DNA of 64,000 nucleotides from Devosia oryzisoli (GCF_014837245.1 NZ_JACYFU010000001.1:496001-560000); one strand, 5' to 3'. Shown: positions 25,594 to 34,894, numbered from the stretch's first letter. Notes: a model not told the origin generated them from the letters alone. Program-made: numbers and translations.

Positions 25594-26905
25594 CGGGATC
25601 GTCCTCTATTGGTGCGACGCGAACCTGGCCCGGCGGCGGGATTTCAGGCGCATGCGGATGGTCGGCAACGCTTGGCCGCCGTCCCAGTTCATAGCGCCAG
25701 GCGGCAATGGCGAACACCATCAGGGCCGCGGCAACGCTGGCGCTGGCAGCCACGAAAGGGGCGCCCGGGAAATAGTGGGAAGAGGTGGGGCTGGTGGTGT
25801 AGTAAGAAAAGATCTGGGTGGCGGCCAACGGGCCGATAATGGTCGCCAAAGAGCTGGCTGCGTTCACTGCGCCCTGGAGTTCGCCCTGGCTGTTGTCCGG
25901 CACCTGCCGCGACAGCACGCCGTTAATGGCAGGGGGAGCGAGCCCGCTTATCGTGCCCACCATGATGAAGAGGTAGAGGTAGTAGACTTCGTTCGAGAAC
26001 GCGACGCCGGCAAATGCCGCGACAGCGGCGAGAAGGCCGATCATCGCCACGGCGGGCTCGCCTATGCCGCGAGACAATGGACCAGCGATCACGGCCTGGC
26101 TGATGGCAAAGCCCAATCCGAAAGCGCCGAGGGTGCGGCCGATGGTCGATGAGCTGAAGTGGAACATCTCCACCGTAAAGTAGCTGAAGACCGTGGGCAG
26201 CGATTGTGCCGAGAGCTGGAAGAAGAACAGCACGCCTAGGAGCCACAGCACCGAAGGATATTTCTTGAGCGCCAGTACCGCGCCGAGGGGATTCGCGCGG
26301 CGGATGTCGAATTTGCGGCGGGCGCTCTTTGGCAGGCTCTCGGGCAACACCAGGAGCCCGAAAAGAAAATTGGTGAAGGCCAGGGCTGCGGCCGCAAGGA
26401 AGGGCACGCGAGGACCAATTTCACCCAGCTCTCCACCGATCACGGGGCCCACGATGAAGCCGAGCCCGAACGCTGCGCCAATGAGGCCGAAGCGGTGGGT
26501 GCGTTTGTGAGGAGGCGTGATGTCGGCCATGTAGGCCGTCGCTGTCGCGAGGGCGGCCCCGGCAATGCCCGCGACGACGCGTCCGATGAAGAGGTACCAG
26601 ACGAATGGCGCGATCGACATCATGAGGTAGTCGAAGGTCAGCCCCAGCAGCGACAGGAGAAGCACCGGCCGGCGCCCGTAGCGGTCAGACAAATTGCCCA
26701 GGACCGGCGAAAACACGAACTGCATGAAAGCGTAAGCGAAGACGAGATAGCCGCCGATGACCGCCGCATTGGCGACGCTGCCCCCCGTCAGGTCCTCAAG
26801 CAGTTCTGGGAGGACAGGGACGATGATGCCGACGCCGACCATGTCGATCAGGATGGTGGTGAGAATGCACACCAGGGTCAGTCGGGATCGCGTAGCGGCT
26901 TGCAT
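25571..26905 (-). CDS. TetA-like MFS drug exporter (12-span)
   Basis: About 444 residues. MFS motif A appears in GNLSDRYGRRPVLLLSLLG, with an N-terminal ILIDMVGVGIIVPVLPEL typical of the TCR/Tet family. PESLP lies at the middle-loop boundary. The C-terminal tail is hydrophilic. The exported compound cannot be told from sequence. ATG 26905 is chosen; a TTG at 26971 would add 22 non-conserved residues. It is co-directional with the downstream GNAT gene. Confidence 0.88.
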   Translation of the reverse strand: MQAATRSRLTLVCILTTILIDMVGVGIIVPVLPELLEDLTGGSVANAAVIGGYLVFAYAFMQFVFSPVLGNLSDRYGRRPVLLLSLLGLTFDYLMMSIAPFVWYLFIGRVVAGIAGAALATATAYMADITPPHKRTHRFGLIGAAFGLGFIVGPVIGGELGEIGPRVPFLAAAALAFTNFLFGLLVLPESLPKSARRKFDIRRANPLGAVLALKKYPSVLWLLGVLFFFQLSAQSLPTVFSYFTVEMFHFSSSTIGRTLGAFGLGFAISQAVIAGPLSRGIGEPAVAMIGLLAAVAAFAGVAFSNEVYYLYLFIMVGTISGLAPPAINGVLSRQVPDNSQGELQGAVNAASSLATIIGPLAATQIFSYYTTSPTSSHYFPGAPFVAASASVAAALMVFAIAAWRYELGRRPSVADHPHAPEIPPPGQVRVAPIEDDPDDHPRRR

Positions 26906-27001
26906 GCGGTCGTTCGAACCTTTTCCTGGGGCGCTGGGCTTGGCCGCAATTGACACGTGCAGGAGGGTCAAGGCAAGCGCGAAGGCGCCTTTGAGCGGTG
27001 C

Positions 27002-28177
27002 CTAGGATGCGCCGGCGACTGCCTTGTACCCATAGATCCAAGCCAAACGCTTGAGATGCGCTTGAGGTCCCTGCAAACGCATCACCGCGTTTCTGGCGTG
27101 AGCTGCAGGGCCATAGAGGTGGAAGATTTTCCCGTTGGTGCTCGAGAGCGCCGCGACCCGGGTCACGCGTTCCTGGCGCATCCGCGAGTATTGCCCAAAA
27201 CCCTCTTCGGCCGTCGCTGCTGCAACCAGCAATGGCGCCAGAACCCCAGCGTCTTCGATGCCCATGGCAGCGCCTTGCGCCTGGAAAGGAACCATGGCAT
27301 GGGCCGCATCGCCCGCCAGTCCAACATTGCCCCTGAACCACCGATCCGTGTTGACCGTAAAGAGGGGCCATCCCGTCCAGCGCCCCATCGCCACCGCAAG
27401 GACGCTCTGCGCCAGCCCCCCCGGCCGGGGGACGGCGGGACCGGCTTCCACGTCGGACGTTGAAGAAGGCAAGAAGAGAGCAAGGTTGACCTGGTTCCGA
27501 TGCGGCAGCGGGTAGCAGACGAGGTGACAGCCCCGGCCGAAGAACACCGAAACGCGGTCGTGAGGAATAACACCTTGAACGGCGTCGATTGGCACCAGCG
27601 CCCGCCAGGCCACCCTCGCGCCAAACTGCGCCTCTGGCCCCTCCAAAAGCTCTCGGCGCGTCAGCGAGTGAACCCCGTCGGCACCGATGAATGCGCGCGC
27701 CCGCGCTTGCCGCTCCGTGCCCGTGTTGTCCTCGAACGTGCAGGCAATGCCTCGGGCGTCGGACACGACACCAAAGCGCCGTACACCGAAGATGATGTCG
27801 ATGTTGGCGAAGCGCCTTGTGGCCTTGTAGAGAACCTGTGCCAGGTCCGCGCGGTGCATGACGGCATAGGGTGCATCAAAGCGATCCCGCATGACGCCGC
27901 CGAGCTCCAGGCTGACGATTGGCCGCCCTGCGCCGGCCGCATAAGTGTCGAGAGCCTTCGGTTCGAAGCTCACGGCGCTCAGCGCATCGTCCAGCCCAAG
28001 ATCATTCAGCACATGCCGGGCGTTCGGACTGATCTGCAGCCCAGCGCCGAATTCCTGAACTGCGTCGTTCCGCTCGAGAACAGTCACGCTGGCGCCGAAC
28101 TTGGCCAGCGCCAGAGCCAAAGTCAGGCCGGTGATCCCGGCGCCCGCGATAATGTAATTCTGGCCCTGGGCGGGCAT
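27002..28177 (-). CDS. FAD-dependent aromatic-ring monooxygenase (salicylate hydroxylase-like)
   Basis: 391 residues. The FAD-binding GxGxxG motif is IAGAGITGLTLALALAKFG with ERN following. The DG motif is GADGVHSLTRREL and the GD motif is GLAGDAAHAMVPFQAQGAAMG, placing it in the group A flavin monooxygenases near salicylate 1-hydroxylase. The substrate is not known, and no catabolic genes are adjacent. It lies eight bases after the zinc-finger gene on the same strand, so they may be co-transcribed. Confidence 0.9.
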   Translation of the reverse strand: MPAQGQNYIIAGAGITGLTLALALAKFGASVTVLERNDAVQEFGAGLQISPNARHVLNDLGLDDALSAVSFEPKALDTYAAGAGRPIVSLELGGVMRDRFDAPYAVMHRADLAQVLYKATRRFANIDIIFGVRRFGVVSDARGIACTFEDNTGTERQARARAFIGADGVHSLTRRELLEGPEAQFGARVAWRALVPIDAVQGVIPHDRVSVFFGRGCHLVCYPLPHRNQVNLALFLPSSTSDVEAGPAVPRPGGLAQSVLAVAMGRWTGWPLFTVNTDRWFRGNVGLAGDAAHAMVPFQAQGAAMGIEDAGVLAPLLVAAATAEEGFGQYSRMRQERVTRVAALSSTNGKIFHLYGPAAHARNAVMRLQGPQAHLKRLAWIYGYKAVAGAS

Positions 28178-28185
28178 GGTGCGAC

Positions 28186-28434
28186 TCAGGCGGCAGCGAT
28201 GCCTTCCAATAGCGCACTGGCCGGATTGGCTTGACCTTCACCCAAGGCGCCATTGAAAATGTAGAGCGTTGAGCAATACGGGCAGACGATTTCCGTGTCC
28301 TTGCCCATGTCCAGGTAAATGTGCGGATGGTCGAACGGCGGCAAGGCGCCCACGCACTGGAATTCCTTGGAGCCGACTTCGATGCTGCGCAGGCCGTCGG
28401 TGTTGTGGAAATGCGGTGTGGAGCTGTGAGCCAT
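28186..28434 (-). CDS. zf-CHCC zinc-finger protein (NDUFS6-like)
   Basis: 82 residues. Metal ligands are arranged as FQCVGALPPFDHPHIYLD and EIVCPYCSTLYIF (Cys, His, Cys, Cys), the zf-CHCC domain shared with mitochondrial complex I subunit NDUFS6. Start ATG 28434 with AAGG six bases upstream; a longer frame from 28479 has no support. In alphaproteobacteria such proteins are thought to relate to complex I, but no nuo gene is in the window. Confidence 0.9.
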   Translation of the reverse strand: MAHSSTPHFHNTDGLRSIEVGSKEFQCVGALPPFDHPHIYLDMGKDTEIVCPYCSTLYIFNGALGEGQANPASALLEGIAAA

Positions 28435-28575
28435 GGTGAACCTTGGGAGCCATGCGGGATTTGGCCGGACCATAGCCAAACCACCTGGGCAAGGGAAGGG
28501 CGTTAGGACCTATCGAGGCCAACTTGATTTTCTGGGAACAAGCGTTGAAAGCCAGAGCAACGCTCGGAGACTGTT

Positions 28576-29346
28576 ATGTCGTTTTTTAGATCGCATGGGC
28601 TCGACTTCGCCTACGAGATTGCCGGAAGGGGGCCGCCGGTGCTCTGCATTCACGGTTTCGCCTCCAGTGGCAAGGTCAACTGGGTCGACACTGGTTGGGT
28701 GGAGACCCTGGTGGGTGCCGGTTATACCGCCATTACCTTTGACAACCGCGGGCACGGTCGGTCTTCCAAGCCACATGATCCGGAGGCATACCATCCCGCG
28801 CTGATGGCCGAGGACGCTGTGGGATTGCTCGAGCACCTGGATTTCCCCAGAGCGGCCGTGCTGGGCTATTCCATGGGCGCGCGAATTGCGGCGTTTCTTG
28901 CTTACGCGCACCCTGACCGCGTCGCGGCGGCTATTTTCGGAGGGATGGGGATCAATCTCATCAACGGCCTGGCGGACGGTAACGACATCATTGCCGGGCT
29001 CCGCGCTCCCGCTATCGAGGATCTCAAACACCCCACAGCGCGCCAGTTTCGCATCTTTGCAGATCATACCGGGTCCGACCGCGAGGCGCTGGCGGCGTGC
29101 ATGGAAACCTCGCGCGAACCCATGGCCCGCGCCGACGTTCGGCGCATCGAGGTGCCCGTGCTGGTTGCCATCGGTGAAGCCGACGAGATGGCGGGAAGGC
29201 CGGAGCCATTGGCGGAACTTCTGCAGCACGGACAACCCTTCGTGATACCGCGCCGGGATCACATGCGGGCCACGGGGGACAAGGCCTTCAAAAGCGCAGC
29301 TCTCGAGTTTCTTGGACGCACATTTCCCGCCGGGCAGGATTCGTGA
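28576..29346 (+). CDS. Alpha/beta hydrolase
   Basis: 256 residues. Oxyanion HGFASSG near residue 26, then TFDNRGHGRSSKP, nucleophile Ser99 in LGYSMGAR, acid in GEADEMAG and His in RRDHMRATGD complete a standard catalytic triad. The substrate is unknown. It is divergent from the zf-CHCC gene, with a 141-base promoter gap. It precedes cysE closely; a GTG at 29343 overlapping its stop could be an alternative cysE start. Confidence 0.9.
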   Translation: MSFFRSHGLDFAYEIAGRGPPVLCIHGFASSGKVNWVDTGWVETLVGAGYTAITFDNRGHGRSSKPHDPEAYHPALMAEDAVGLLEHLDFPRAAVLGYSMGARIAAFLAYAHPDRVAAAIFGGMGINLINGLADGNDIIAGLRAPAIEDLKHPTARQFRIFADHTGSDREALAACMETSREPMARADVRRIEVPVLVAIGEADEMAGRPEPLAELLQHGQPFVIPRRDHMRATGDKAFKSAALEFLGRTFPAGQDS

Positions 29347-29381
29347 ACCAATTGACTGCCGGGGCTTTGTATCGAAGAACA

Positions 29382-30248
29382 ATGTCGCCTATATCGGTGA
29401 TCATCGATGAAGCAGAGGGCGCGGCCGTGACCAGCATCCGCAAAGCAGCGCAGATCCAGAGCGTGGACCCGGTCTGGGATGCCGTTCGTGACGGCGCGAT
29501 GGGCATCCTCGAGAGCGATCCCGCTCTGGGCAACATGGTTCTCGTCAACGTTCTCAACCACAATAGCTTCGAAGATGCTCTCGTGCATCGCCTGGCTGCG
29601 CGGCTGGACCATGAGGACGTATCGGCTGACATCATACGCCAGACTTTTGCGGAGACGCTGCGCGACCATCCGGAGATCGGCCAGTTGGCCCGCGTGGACT
29701 TGGCGGCTACGCTTGAACGCGATCCTGCCTGCAGCAGGGCCGTCGAGCCACTGCTGTATTTCAAGGGATATCAGGCGATCCAGACGCATCGCTTTGCGCA
29801 CGCGATGCACAAGTCGGGCAGGCGGGATTTTGCCCTCTATCTGCAGAGCCGCTCCAGCCAGGTCTTTCAGGTGGACATCAATCCGGCCGTGCCAATGGGC
29901 CGGGGCATCATGCTCGATCATGGCACTGGTCTGGTCATTGGCGAGACGGCGGTCGTGGGGGATAACGTCTCCTTGTTGCAGAACGTTACCTTGGGCGGCA
30001 CTGGCAAGTCCGATCAGGACCGACATCCCAAAATCGGCAACGGTGTGTTAATCGGGGCCGGTGCCAAGGTGCTCGGCAATATCAAGGTCGGCGATTGTTC
30101 GCGCATTGGCGCAGGGTCCGTGGTGCTCAAGGAAGTACCTCCGCGCGTGACCGTGGCTGGCGTGCCCGCAAAGGTGATAGGCGAAGCAGGCTGTGCTCAG
30201 CCGGCCTTGGTCATGGACCAGATGGTGCTGGTTCACGAAGCAAGTTGA
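29382..30248 (+). CDS. cysE: Serine O-acetyltransferase
   Basis: 288 residues; makes O-acetylserine from serine and acetyl-CoA for cysteine synthesis. It has the N-terminal helical domain (DPVWDAVRDGAMGILESDPA) and a left-handed beta-helix (hexapeptide repeats) with the catalytic IMLDHGTGLVIGETAVVGD. ATG 29382 is used; GTG 29343 is possible and would be coupled to the upstream hydrolase. Followed by DUF3126, a frequent neighbour of cysE in Hyphomicrobiales. Confidence 0.95.
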   Translation: MSPISVIIDEAEGAAVTSIRKAAQIQSVDPVWDAVRDGAMGILESDPALGNMVLVNVLNHNSFEDALVHRLAARLDHEDVSADIIRQTFAETLRDHPEIGQLARVDLAATLERDPACSRAVEPLLYFKGYQAIQTHRFAHAMHKSGRRDFALYLQSRSSQVFQVDINPAVPMGRGIMLDHGTGLVIGETAVVGDNVSLLQNVTLGGTGKSDQDRHPKIGNGVLIGAGAKVLGNIKVGDCSRIGAGSVVLKEVPPRVTVAGVPAKVIGEAGCAQPALVMDQMVLVHEAS

Positions 30249-30366
30249 GCACGAGACAAGCCCTCAGCGGCCACTTGTTTGCCCTAAAAAGGCTGGATGC
30301 GGGGGTTGTCACCACCGGGTCAGTCACTAGATTGCCGGCTCATCGAAACCAGCAGGATTGCGTCCC

Positions 30367-30585
30367 GTGAACCATCCCGAGATCATCAAGCTGCAAAAGT
30401 TCCTGCAGCGCACATTCAACAATCGCAATATTGACGTTCGCCCTCGCGCCAAGCTGAACGACTCGGTGGAAGTCTTCATTGGCGAAGAATCGATTGGCCT
30501 CATTCACATCGACGATGAGGACGGCGACAAGTCGTACATGTTCTCGATGTCCATCCTCGACATCGATCTGGAAGACATCGAATAA
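30367..30585 (+). CDS. DUF3126 family protein
   Basis: 72 residues, NHPEIIKLQKFLQRTFNNR followed by VFIGEESIGLIHIDDEDGDK and an acidic C-terminus. It matches the short DUF3126 family found in alphaproteobacteria, function unknown. The start is GTG 30367 with AGGA nine bases upstream; TTG 30358 is an alternative. It is downstream of cysE, 118 bases away, in a gap that shows no clear terminator. Confidence 0.87.
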   Translation: MNHPEIIKLQKFLQRTFNNRNIDVRPRAKLNDSVEVFIGEESIGLIHIDDEDGDKSYMFSMSILDIDLEDIE

Positions 30586-30587
30586 GA

Positions 30588-30607
30588 TGGGCCGCCACGG
30601 CGGCTCC
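30588..30607. terminator. Hairpin between convergent DUF3126 and membrane-anchored gene
   Basis: GGGCCGC (30589-30595), loop CACG, GCGGCTC (30600-30606), using a G-U pair. It begins three bases after the DUF3126 stop. No U-tract. Confidence 0.4.
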
Positions 30608-31281
30608 TAGAGTGCGCCGATCTGGTCCAGCCAAAGGGCCATTTCGGTGTCAAAGCTCCGCCATCCTGCCAGTGCAGTCGCGCTGAAGCTGAATACGGCG
30701 GCTAGCCCGCTTGGCAGGTGGACCGTCCGCAGGCACCGATCCTGCGCACCATTTTCAATCGGAGTCTGGCACTTGGCCACAAAAGGCCCCGGTGCCAGCG
30801 GATCATACCAGACAGTCTCTCCTGAATAGCCGTCGGCGTCCTGAAGCGGCTTTCCGACCAGTCCAGCGGCGCCGGACAGCGTGGGGCCAGCAAACTGGTG
30901 CAGGTAGACCGTGTCGAGAAGCGTCGCGCTGGATCGAACACGGCCGCGCGGCAGCAGGGTGACATCCACCGATACTGGCCCTTCGGCGAGGCCCAGATCC
31001 AGCCGTGTCGTCAGATTGATTTCACTTACAAATCCCGAGCGCTGATTGCCGTTCGCCACAATCCAGTTGCGAGGGACGGTCAGTTCTCTGCCGCCAAGGG
31101 TTTGGACGACGCGATCACCATCGTCCAGAGACGGTAGCGGGCCATTAGCTCCACGCCCTGCATGATCCACCAGATATGCCGCGCCGACCGCCAGCAACAG
31201 AACCAGAGCTGCAATACCGGCCAGATTGAAGCCGACGGAGGCTCCCGTCTTGTCCTGCGCGCGGGCGTGCGGAGTGGTCAT
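30607..31281 (-). CDS. Membrane-anchored protein of unknown function
   Basis: 224 residues. A short cytoplasmic N-terminus (MTTPHARAQDKTGASVGFNL) is followed by one hydrophobic helix (GIAALVLLLAVGAAYLV), and the rest is predicted periplasmic with two Cys (KCQTPIENGAQDRC) that may form a disulfide. No known domain is recognised. ATG 31281 is chosen; no good RBS is seen. It is divergent from the small membrane protein at 31381. Confidence 0.75.
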   Translation of the reverse strand: MTTPHARAQDKTGASVGFNLAGIAALVLLLAVGAAYLVDHAGRGANGPLPSLDDGDRVVQTLGGRELTVPRNWIVANGNQRSGFVSEINLTTRLDLGLAEGPVSVDVTLLPRGRVRSSATLLDTVYLHQFAGPTLSGAAGLVGKPLQDADGYSGETVWYDPLAPGPFVAKCQTPIENGAQDRCLRTVHLPSGLAAVFSFSATALAGWRSFDTEMALWLDQIGAL

Positions 31282-31380
31282 GTTCAAATTAACCAGTTTC
31301 GCCGCTGGGGCGTGACAGGCCATTGGGTCCCTAATATGCTTAATAAACAGTTAAGGTTCGCGATTGGCGAGGAACGGACG

Positions 31381-31701
31381 ATGACGCGAGAGTTGGTGCT
31401 GGCGGCATTCATCATGGGGGTGGGCCTTTGCATGGCGGGGATGGCAACGCACCTCTACCAGGCGCTTGCCCGGCAGCCCGCAATGCTTCGCTTCGACGGG
31501 AAAACCACACTGGCCTCGATGGGCAATCTGGTGATGAGTTTCGTCTGTGGGCCCTACATCATGCTGCAGACGGGCTGGCGGCACGAGGAAAAGGAGGCGA
31601 TCTCCATGACCTCTGTGCTGGTGTCCGCGCTCGTGGCCTTCGGCTGGGCCTTTGTTACGGGCCTGCTTTTCATGAGTGCCTACGTGGCCGTGCGTTACTG
31701 A
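31381..31701 (+). CDS. Small conserved-looking membrane protein
   Basis: 106 residues with three hydrophobic stretches: LVLAAFIMGVGLCMAGMATH, NLVMSFVCGPYIMLQ and LVSALVAFGWAFVTGLLFM. GAGGAA lies eight bases before ATG 31381. It resembles short uncharacterised membrane proteins of Hyphomicrobiales (DUF6949-like is my best guess, not certain). It is followed by a terminator and appears monocistronic. Confidence 0.75.
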   Translation: MTRELVLAAFIMGVGLCMAGMATHLYQALARQPAMLRFDGKTTLASMGNLVMSFVCGPYIMLQTGWRHEEKEAISMTSVLVSALVAFGWAFVTGLLFMSAYVAVRY

Positions 31702-31715
31702 CCCAATCATCCAGA

Positions 31716-31758
31716 CGAAGCAGGCCGGCTGCGTGATGCAGGCCGGCCTTCTTCGTTT
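31716..31758 (+). terminator. Terminator after the small membrane protein gene
   Basis: CGAAG-CAGGCCGGC pairs with GCCGGCCT-T-CTTCG around a loop at about 31731-31742, followed by TTTGTTG. It also separates this gene from the convergent transglutaminase-like gene. Confidence 0.75.
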
Positions 31759-31771
31759 GTTGGAGTAGGGC

Positions 31772-32392
31772 TCAGTTGTTGGCAGCAACCATCAGGACGC
31801 GGTCGTCGATCATGTCGACCCATTCAGCCGGGTTCGCCTGGGACTGCCGCTTGATGTAGTGATAGGGCGTGTCGCTCCACAGATTGATGGTCCCTGCCTG
31901 GTTGTCGAGAACCATGTCGCCGCGATCTGTCCGGGCGATAAGAACGGCATGACCATCGCCATTGGGCTGCCGGACGACGGCGATCATCAGCGTGCTGGGG
32001 GCCCAGCCGGCGGCGATGAGGTCTCGGCGTTTGGCAAGGGCGAAATCTTCGCAGTCGCCGTAGCCATTGGGATAGGTCCAGAACTCCTCGACGCGGTAGA
32101 GCTGCTCGTCGGTCGCCGGCACTACGGTCTGGTTGTAATAGGCATTGACCTCAACCAGTTGCTGCCAGTTCTGTTCGGTCAATACCGTGGCCGGCACGAT
32201 GGTCTTGTTGGGGCTGCACTCGCCCTGGTGGGACTGGCAGAACTGCAGGGCACCCACCGGGATGGAAGTGGTGTGACTGGAGGTCTGGATGAAGGCGACA
32301 TTAGTCAGGTCCAGAGCAGCAGCCGGGGTCGCAAAGGCGACGATTGCGACGAGCAGTGCGGCGATAAGCCCGGTCTTGCTGGTGGTTGCCAT
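31772..32392 (-). CDS. Bacterial transglutaminase-like cysteine protease (BTLCP)
   Basis: 206 residues with an N-terminal signal peptide (cleavage expected near ATPAAA-LD, residues 21-27), so it is exported. Predicted catalytic triad: Cys114 in GYGDCEDFA, His148 in GDGHAVLIA and Asp163 in VLDNQ, as in peptidase family C93. Two further Cys (52 and 59) may form a disulfide. In other proteobacteria the related LapG cleaves a surface adhesin under c-di-GMP control. No LapD or adhesin gene is adjacent, so that role is not shown here. Confidence 0.92.
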   Translation of the reverse strand: MATTSKTGLIAALLVAIVAFATPAAALDLTNVAFIQTSSHTTSIPVGALQFCQSHQGECSPNKTIVPATVLTEQNWQQLVEVNAYYNQTVVPATDEQLYRVEEFWTYPNGYGDCEDFALAKRRDLIAAGWAPSTLMIAVVRQPNGDGHAVLIARTDRGDMVLDNQAGTINLWSDTPYHYIKRQSQANPAEWVDMIDDRVLMVAANN

Positions 32393-32547
32393 GGGTCGGT
32401 CTCCGTGTTGGAGACCAAACTAGGCTTGGCAAATTGCCCCGGTCCGAAAAGTGCCACGCAGTTTTTATGCGTGTTTTATCGATGCTTTTAGGGGCTCGTT
32501 GACCATGATCACTGGGGCAGAAGCGTCAGCATGACCGGGCTGGTCGG

Positions 32548-33180
32548 CTAGTTCATCCGGAGGTTCTGCTGCACCACGGTGAGCATTTCCTGGGCGGAGG
32601 CAAATTCCACCGCGACGCCGTTCTGGAAATGACGCACCACGCGCGCCCGCATCCGGCCCAGCGTAATGGGCGTGCCCATTGCGGGCCGAACATCAAGCTC
32701 GATGGCGGCACCGGAAAGCGAGATGTCGATGATCTTGCAATTGTAGCGGCGGCCGTCATCAAGCACGACGCTCGAATGGCGAATGTCGGGCACCACGCGT
32801 TCGTGGCGGCGGTCCTCGGGCAGGTTGAGGACGTCCTTGTTGGCGAGCCAGGTAAGTTGGGCGGCCATCTTGTCCCGCTTTCGCGGCGATGCCGAGATGT
32901 CAATGATGAACCCGCCATCCACTTGGGAGGTGATTGTGCCTTCCACGCGCCCCATGTGATCGAGATAGGCAATGACGCGTTCCCCCACGATCCCGGCGAC
33001 CGGGGCGATGACTACGGCATCACCCGGAGACATCTGCAGCACCTGGCATGGGAATTCGCGGCGGTCCGCCAGCATGTAGCGCCCAAGGACCGACACCTCA
33101 ACACGTTGATACCGCTCGTCCCTCAGGCGGGGGCGGGACGGGACTGTAACGTGGGCGGATGGGATGTCGTCGCTCAGCAT
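32548..33180 (-). CDS. Tandem PilZ-domain protein
   Basis: 210 residues with two PilZ-like domains. The second (residues about 123-205) carries the canonical c-di-GMP motifs RRHERV and DISLSGAAIEL. The first (about 18-115) has RYQRVEVSVLGRYMLADRR and MSPGDAVV, a degenerate form. The start is ATG 33180; a TTG 12 codons earlier is possible. It probably reads c-di-GMP levels; its partner is unknown. It lies between the transglutaminase-like and PAS genes in the same orientation. Confidence 0.88.
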   Translation of the reverse strand: MLSDDIPSAHVTVPSRPRLRDERYQRVEVSVLGRYMLADRREFPCQVLQMSPGDAVVIAPVAGIVGERVIAYLDHMGRVEGTITSQVDGGFIIDISASPRKRDKMAAQLTWLANKDVLNLPEDRRHERVVPDIRHSSVVLDDGRRYNCKIIDISLSGAAIELDVRPAMGTPITLGRMRARVVRHFQNGVAVEFASAQEMLTVVQQNLRMN

Positions 33181-33284
33181 GCGCCAACCGGTTCCAGTGA
33201 TTGGGAATTTCCACAAGCACCCTAGACCGTCTTGGTTAACGCATGGTGTCGCTGCGTCCCGGAGGTCGCAGCAAATGCTCCCGA

Positions 33285-33938
33285 TTAGTTTCGTCCGCCG
33301 TCAATCACGGCAAGATGGGCATAGCGGCGAGCGGTCCGGCCGTGGACGGTAGTCGGCAGGGCCAGAGAGGGGGACGAGGCGCCGAAGCGAACGTCATTGA
33401 CGACGTTGGACGCGACCTCCCGCACGCTTTCCTCTGCGCTGACCTCGTCGGGCCAGATCAGCCGGAGCCCGGTGATGCGCTGCTCGATGATGGGCTGCAC
33501 GCCCAGCCAGTACGGCTCGTCGAGGGCCGTCATGGCGCCGAGGATGCGCGTATGGGTGGAGCCGTTGTGCCGCAGCGGCATCAGAATCGTCTCGAACGTG
33601 GTCTTGGTCTGAAGGGCGGTCGATCCCTGGAACGTCACGAGGGCAACGGCATGATCTTCGGTTACCGCGCGGACGAGGGTTTCCATGGCGTCATTGTCCC
33701 GATCATGCCAGAGACCGGAGAAGGTGCGCCCCTTGAGTTCACGGCAATAGGATGTGCAGAGGTGCGAGCCGGCGAGACGGAAAGAAAACTTGTCGCTGTC
33801 ATCCAGTTCAAGGATGAAGGTGTTGGCCAGCGCTTCACGAATTCTGGTGGGATCGATATCGCGGCGATCGGGCGCACTACGCGATCCCCGAATCGTGTTC
33901 CAGTAGGTATAGAGCGTCTTTGTGCTCGGCATCTGCAT
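33285..33938 (-). CDS. PAS_5-family protein
   Basis: 217 residues, MQMPSTKTLYTYWNTIRGSR then RRDIDPTRIREALANTFILE and FRLAGSHLCTSYCRELKGRTF. This is the alphaproteobacterial PAS_5 (PF07310) layout, a single sensor-like PAS fold without an output domain. MopJ of Caulobacter belongs to this family and influences motility and cell cycle, but function here is open. ATG 33938 is preferred over a start at 34013. It is divergent from the rhomboid gene. Confidence 0.85.
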   Translation of the reverse strand: MQMPSTKTLYTYWNTIRGSRSAPDRRDIDPTRIREALANTFILELDDSDKFSFRLAGSHLCTSYCRELKGRTFSGLWHDRDNDAMETLVRAVTEDHAVALVTFQGSTALQTKTTFETILMPLRHNGSTHTRILGAMTALDEPYWLGVQPIIEQRITGLRLIWPDEVSAEESVREVASNVVNDVRFGASSPSLALPTTVHGRTARRYAHLAVIDGGRN

Positions 33939-34121
33939 TGTTCGACCCGTTTCCTTGCACGTAAGGGAGGCACTCTCCCTCAAGAGCGCGTCCACCACGC
34001 CCGACCATCGCAAAATGCCGCCCCGAACGCCCGCTTAAAGAATAGTTAAGGTTAACGTCCGCGGGCGGATGTGGAAAAGTTAACGGAGTAGCGCGGGCCA
34101 CCGCCCGTTCGAGGACATTGC

Positions 34122-34859
34122 ATGCGTGAAGAAGAGCTATCGCCCGGAGAACCGGCCCCTAGGGCGCGTGAGCCGGTGTTTCTTTTACCGGGCTCGGTTT
34201 CCGCGCTGGCGATCATCCTTGTGCTGATTCAGTTCGCATCAACCATGGTGCTTAACCCGGACGGGCAGAACATGCTGCTCTACTGGTTTGCATTCCAGCC
34301 ATTGCGCATCGTTGCCTCGCTGACGGATCCGAGCCTGGCATTGCCGCTCCTCTGGACGCCGTTCACCCATGCCTTCCTCCATGGTGGCTGGGAGCACGTG
34401 CTGATCAACGTTGCCTGGCTGGTGATCTTCGCCACGCCCGTCGCACGGCGCTACGGCACCGTGGGCATGCTGTCGCTTTTCTTGGTGTCGGCCGCGGCCG
34501 GCGCTGCGTTTTTCGCGGCGACGACCTTGTTGGAGGGGGTGTACCTCGTCGGAGCGTCGGGAGGCATCGCCGGCCTTACCGGTGCAGCTATCCGCTTCAT
34601 CTTTCAGCCGGTGTTGGTGGCACACCATCCGGAAACTGGCGAGCGGCTGGTCCTGGGGCGGCGACTGGCAAGCCTGAGGGAGGTCTTCGCCAATCCGAGT
34701 TCGCGCTACTTCACTATTGTCTGGCTTGTGCTCAACGCGGCGGTCCCGCTGATGCCGGCAGTGATCGGCGCCCAACTGGGGGTGGCATGGCAAGCACACC
34801 TTGGCGGCTTTATTGCAGGATTCCTGCTCGTGCCCTTGTTCGAACGGCGTCTTGCCTGA
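34122..34859 (+). CDS. Rhomboid-family intramembrane serine protease
   Basis: 245 residues, six or seven spans. Predicted catalytic Ser in the GASGGIAGLTGA motif, His in WQAHLGGFIAG and the L1-loop TPFTHAFLHGGWEHVLIN are all present, so it is likely an active rhomboid. The cleaved substrate is unknown. It is convergent with hisI, with a 35-base gap. Confidence 0.92.
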   Translation: MREEELSPGEPAPRAREPVFLLPGSVSALAIILVLIQFASTMVLNPDGQNMLLYWFAFQPLRIVASLTDPSLALPLLWTPFTHAFLHGGWEHVLINVAWLVIFATPVARRYGTVGMLSLFLVSAAAGAAFFAATTLLEGVYLVGASGGIAGLTGAAIRFIFQPVLVAHHPETGERLVLGRRLASLREVFANPSSRYFTIVWLVLNAAVPLMPAVIGAQLGVAWQAHLGGFIAGFLLVPLFERRLA

Positions 34860-34894
34860 CCGGTAGGCTGCTCGGCCGTGGTTTCCGCAGAGCG

